This document shows positions 5,329-5,391 of a stretch of DNA of 5,391 bases, piece by piece; position 1 is the stretch's first letter; each line of letters opens with the position of its first letter. The notes below the pieces were generated by a model. The model searched no databases, was not told the DNA's origin, and saw only the letters and a program-made list of their open reading frames with translations. Both the position numbers and the translations under genes were made by a program. The stretch is from CAVWCW01 sp965365625 (GTDB taxonomy: Bacteria; Pseudomonadota; Gammaproteobacteria; Chromatiales; Chromatiaceae): the NCBI GenBank assembly GCA_965365625.1, contig CBDUCL010000217.1, forward strand, positions 1 through 5,391. Reading direction: 5' to 3'.

Positions 5329-5391
5329 GCTCCTCGCTCCTCACTCCTCACTCCTCACTCCTCACTCCTCACTCCTCACTCCTCACTCCTC
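5329..5391. repeat. ACTCCTC heptanucleotide tandem array, continuing past the window
   Basis: Nine perfect-length 7-base units: two GCTCCTC (5329-5342), then seven identical ACTCCTC (5343-5391), ending exactly at the window edge, so the array probably continues. The strand is almost all pyrimidine. Its reverse complement, GAGGAGT, differs from the left array unit GAGGACT by one base, making the two arrays inverted relatives. The identity of the last seven copies suggests recent slippage expansion. Confidence 0.93.

Noticed and set aside
4205..5344. Long minus-strand open frame (379 codons) opposite the TAXI gene
   Set aside because: It is antisense to a clear family member for almost its full length, begins in the repeat block, and its product is Gly/His/Val-rich without a recognisable domain. 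Open antisense frames are common in GC-rich DNA.
5230..5391. CRISPR array
   Set aside because: The units are contiguous 7-base tandem repeats without spacers of the size or diversity of CRISPR.

Overview
The window is GC-rich and densely coding, and looks like a proteobacterial chromosome. A gammaproteobacterium is most likely, judging by the SelO sequence, the DUF4124-glutaredoxin fusion and the gene spacing; this is inference from protein character, not a search. It holds six genes, the first cut by the left edge, plus a structured repeat block at the right edge.

Left block (1-1365, + strand): three tightly packed genes. They encode the C-terminal part of an FAD/NAD(P)H pyridine-nucleotide oxidoreductase, an 82-residue MoaD/ThiS-type sulfur-carrier protein ending in Gly-Gly (4-base overlap with the preceding gene), and a 95-residue protein of unknown function. 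An NADH-FAD reductase beside a molybdopterin-type sulfur carrier suggests the tail of an operon for a Mo- or W-pterin oxidoreductase, for example of the aldehyde:ferredoxin oxidoreductase type. The catalytic gene would lie upstream, outside the window.

Middle block (1369-3569, - strand): selO (protein AMPylase, full length, with all expected active-site residues) is followed 38 bases downstream by a 225-residue helical protein of unknown function. The latter converges on the left block with only 3 bases between the stop codons.

Divergent intergenic region (3570-3707): 138 bases between selO and the rightward genes, holding two dyad-symmetric sequences that are candidate operators.

Right block (3708-5212, + strand): a secreted DUF4124-glutaredoxin fusion with a CxxC site, then a TAXI-family TRAP transporter solute-binding protein with a twin-arginine-like signal. 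Both have good ribosome binding sites and are separated by 41 bases.

Right edge (5213-5391): no gene. Two heptanucleotide tandem arrays of opposite orientation (GAGGACT/GAGTGCT on the left, ACTCCTC on the right) flank a central palindrome. They pair in register as one long imperfect hairpin with a C.C mismatch recurring about every 7 bases. This is the most unusual structure in the window.
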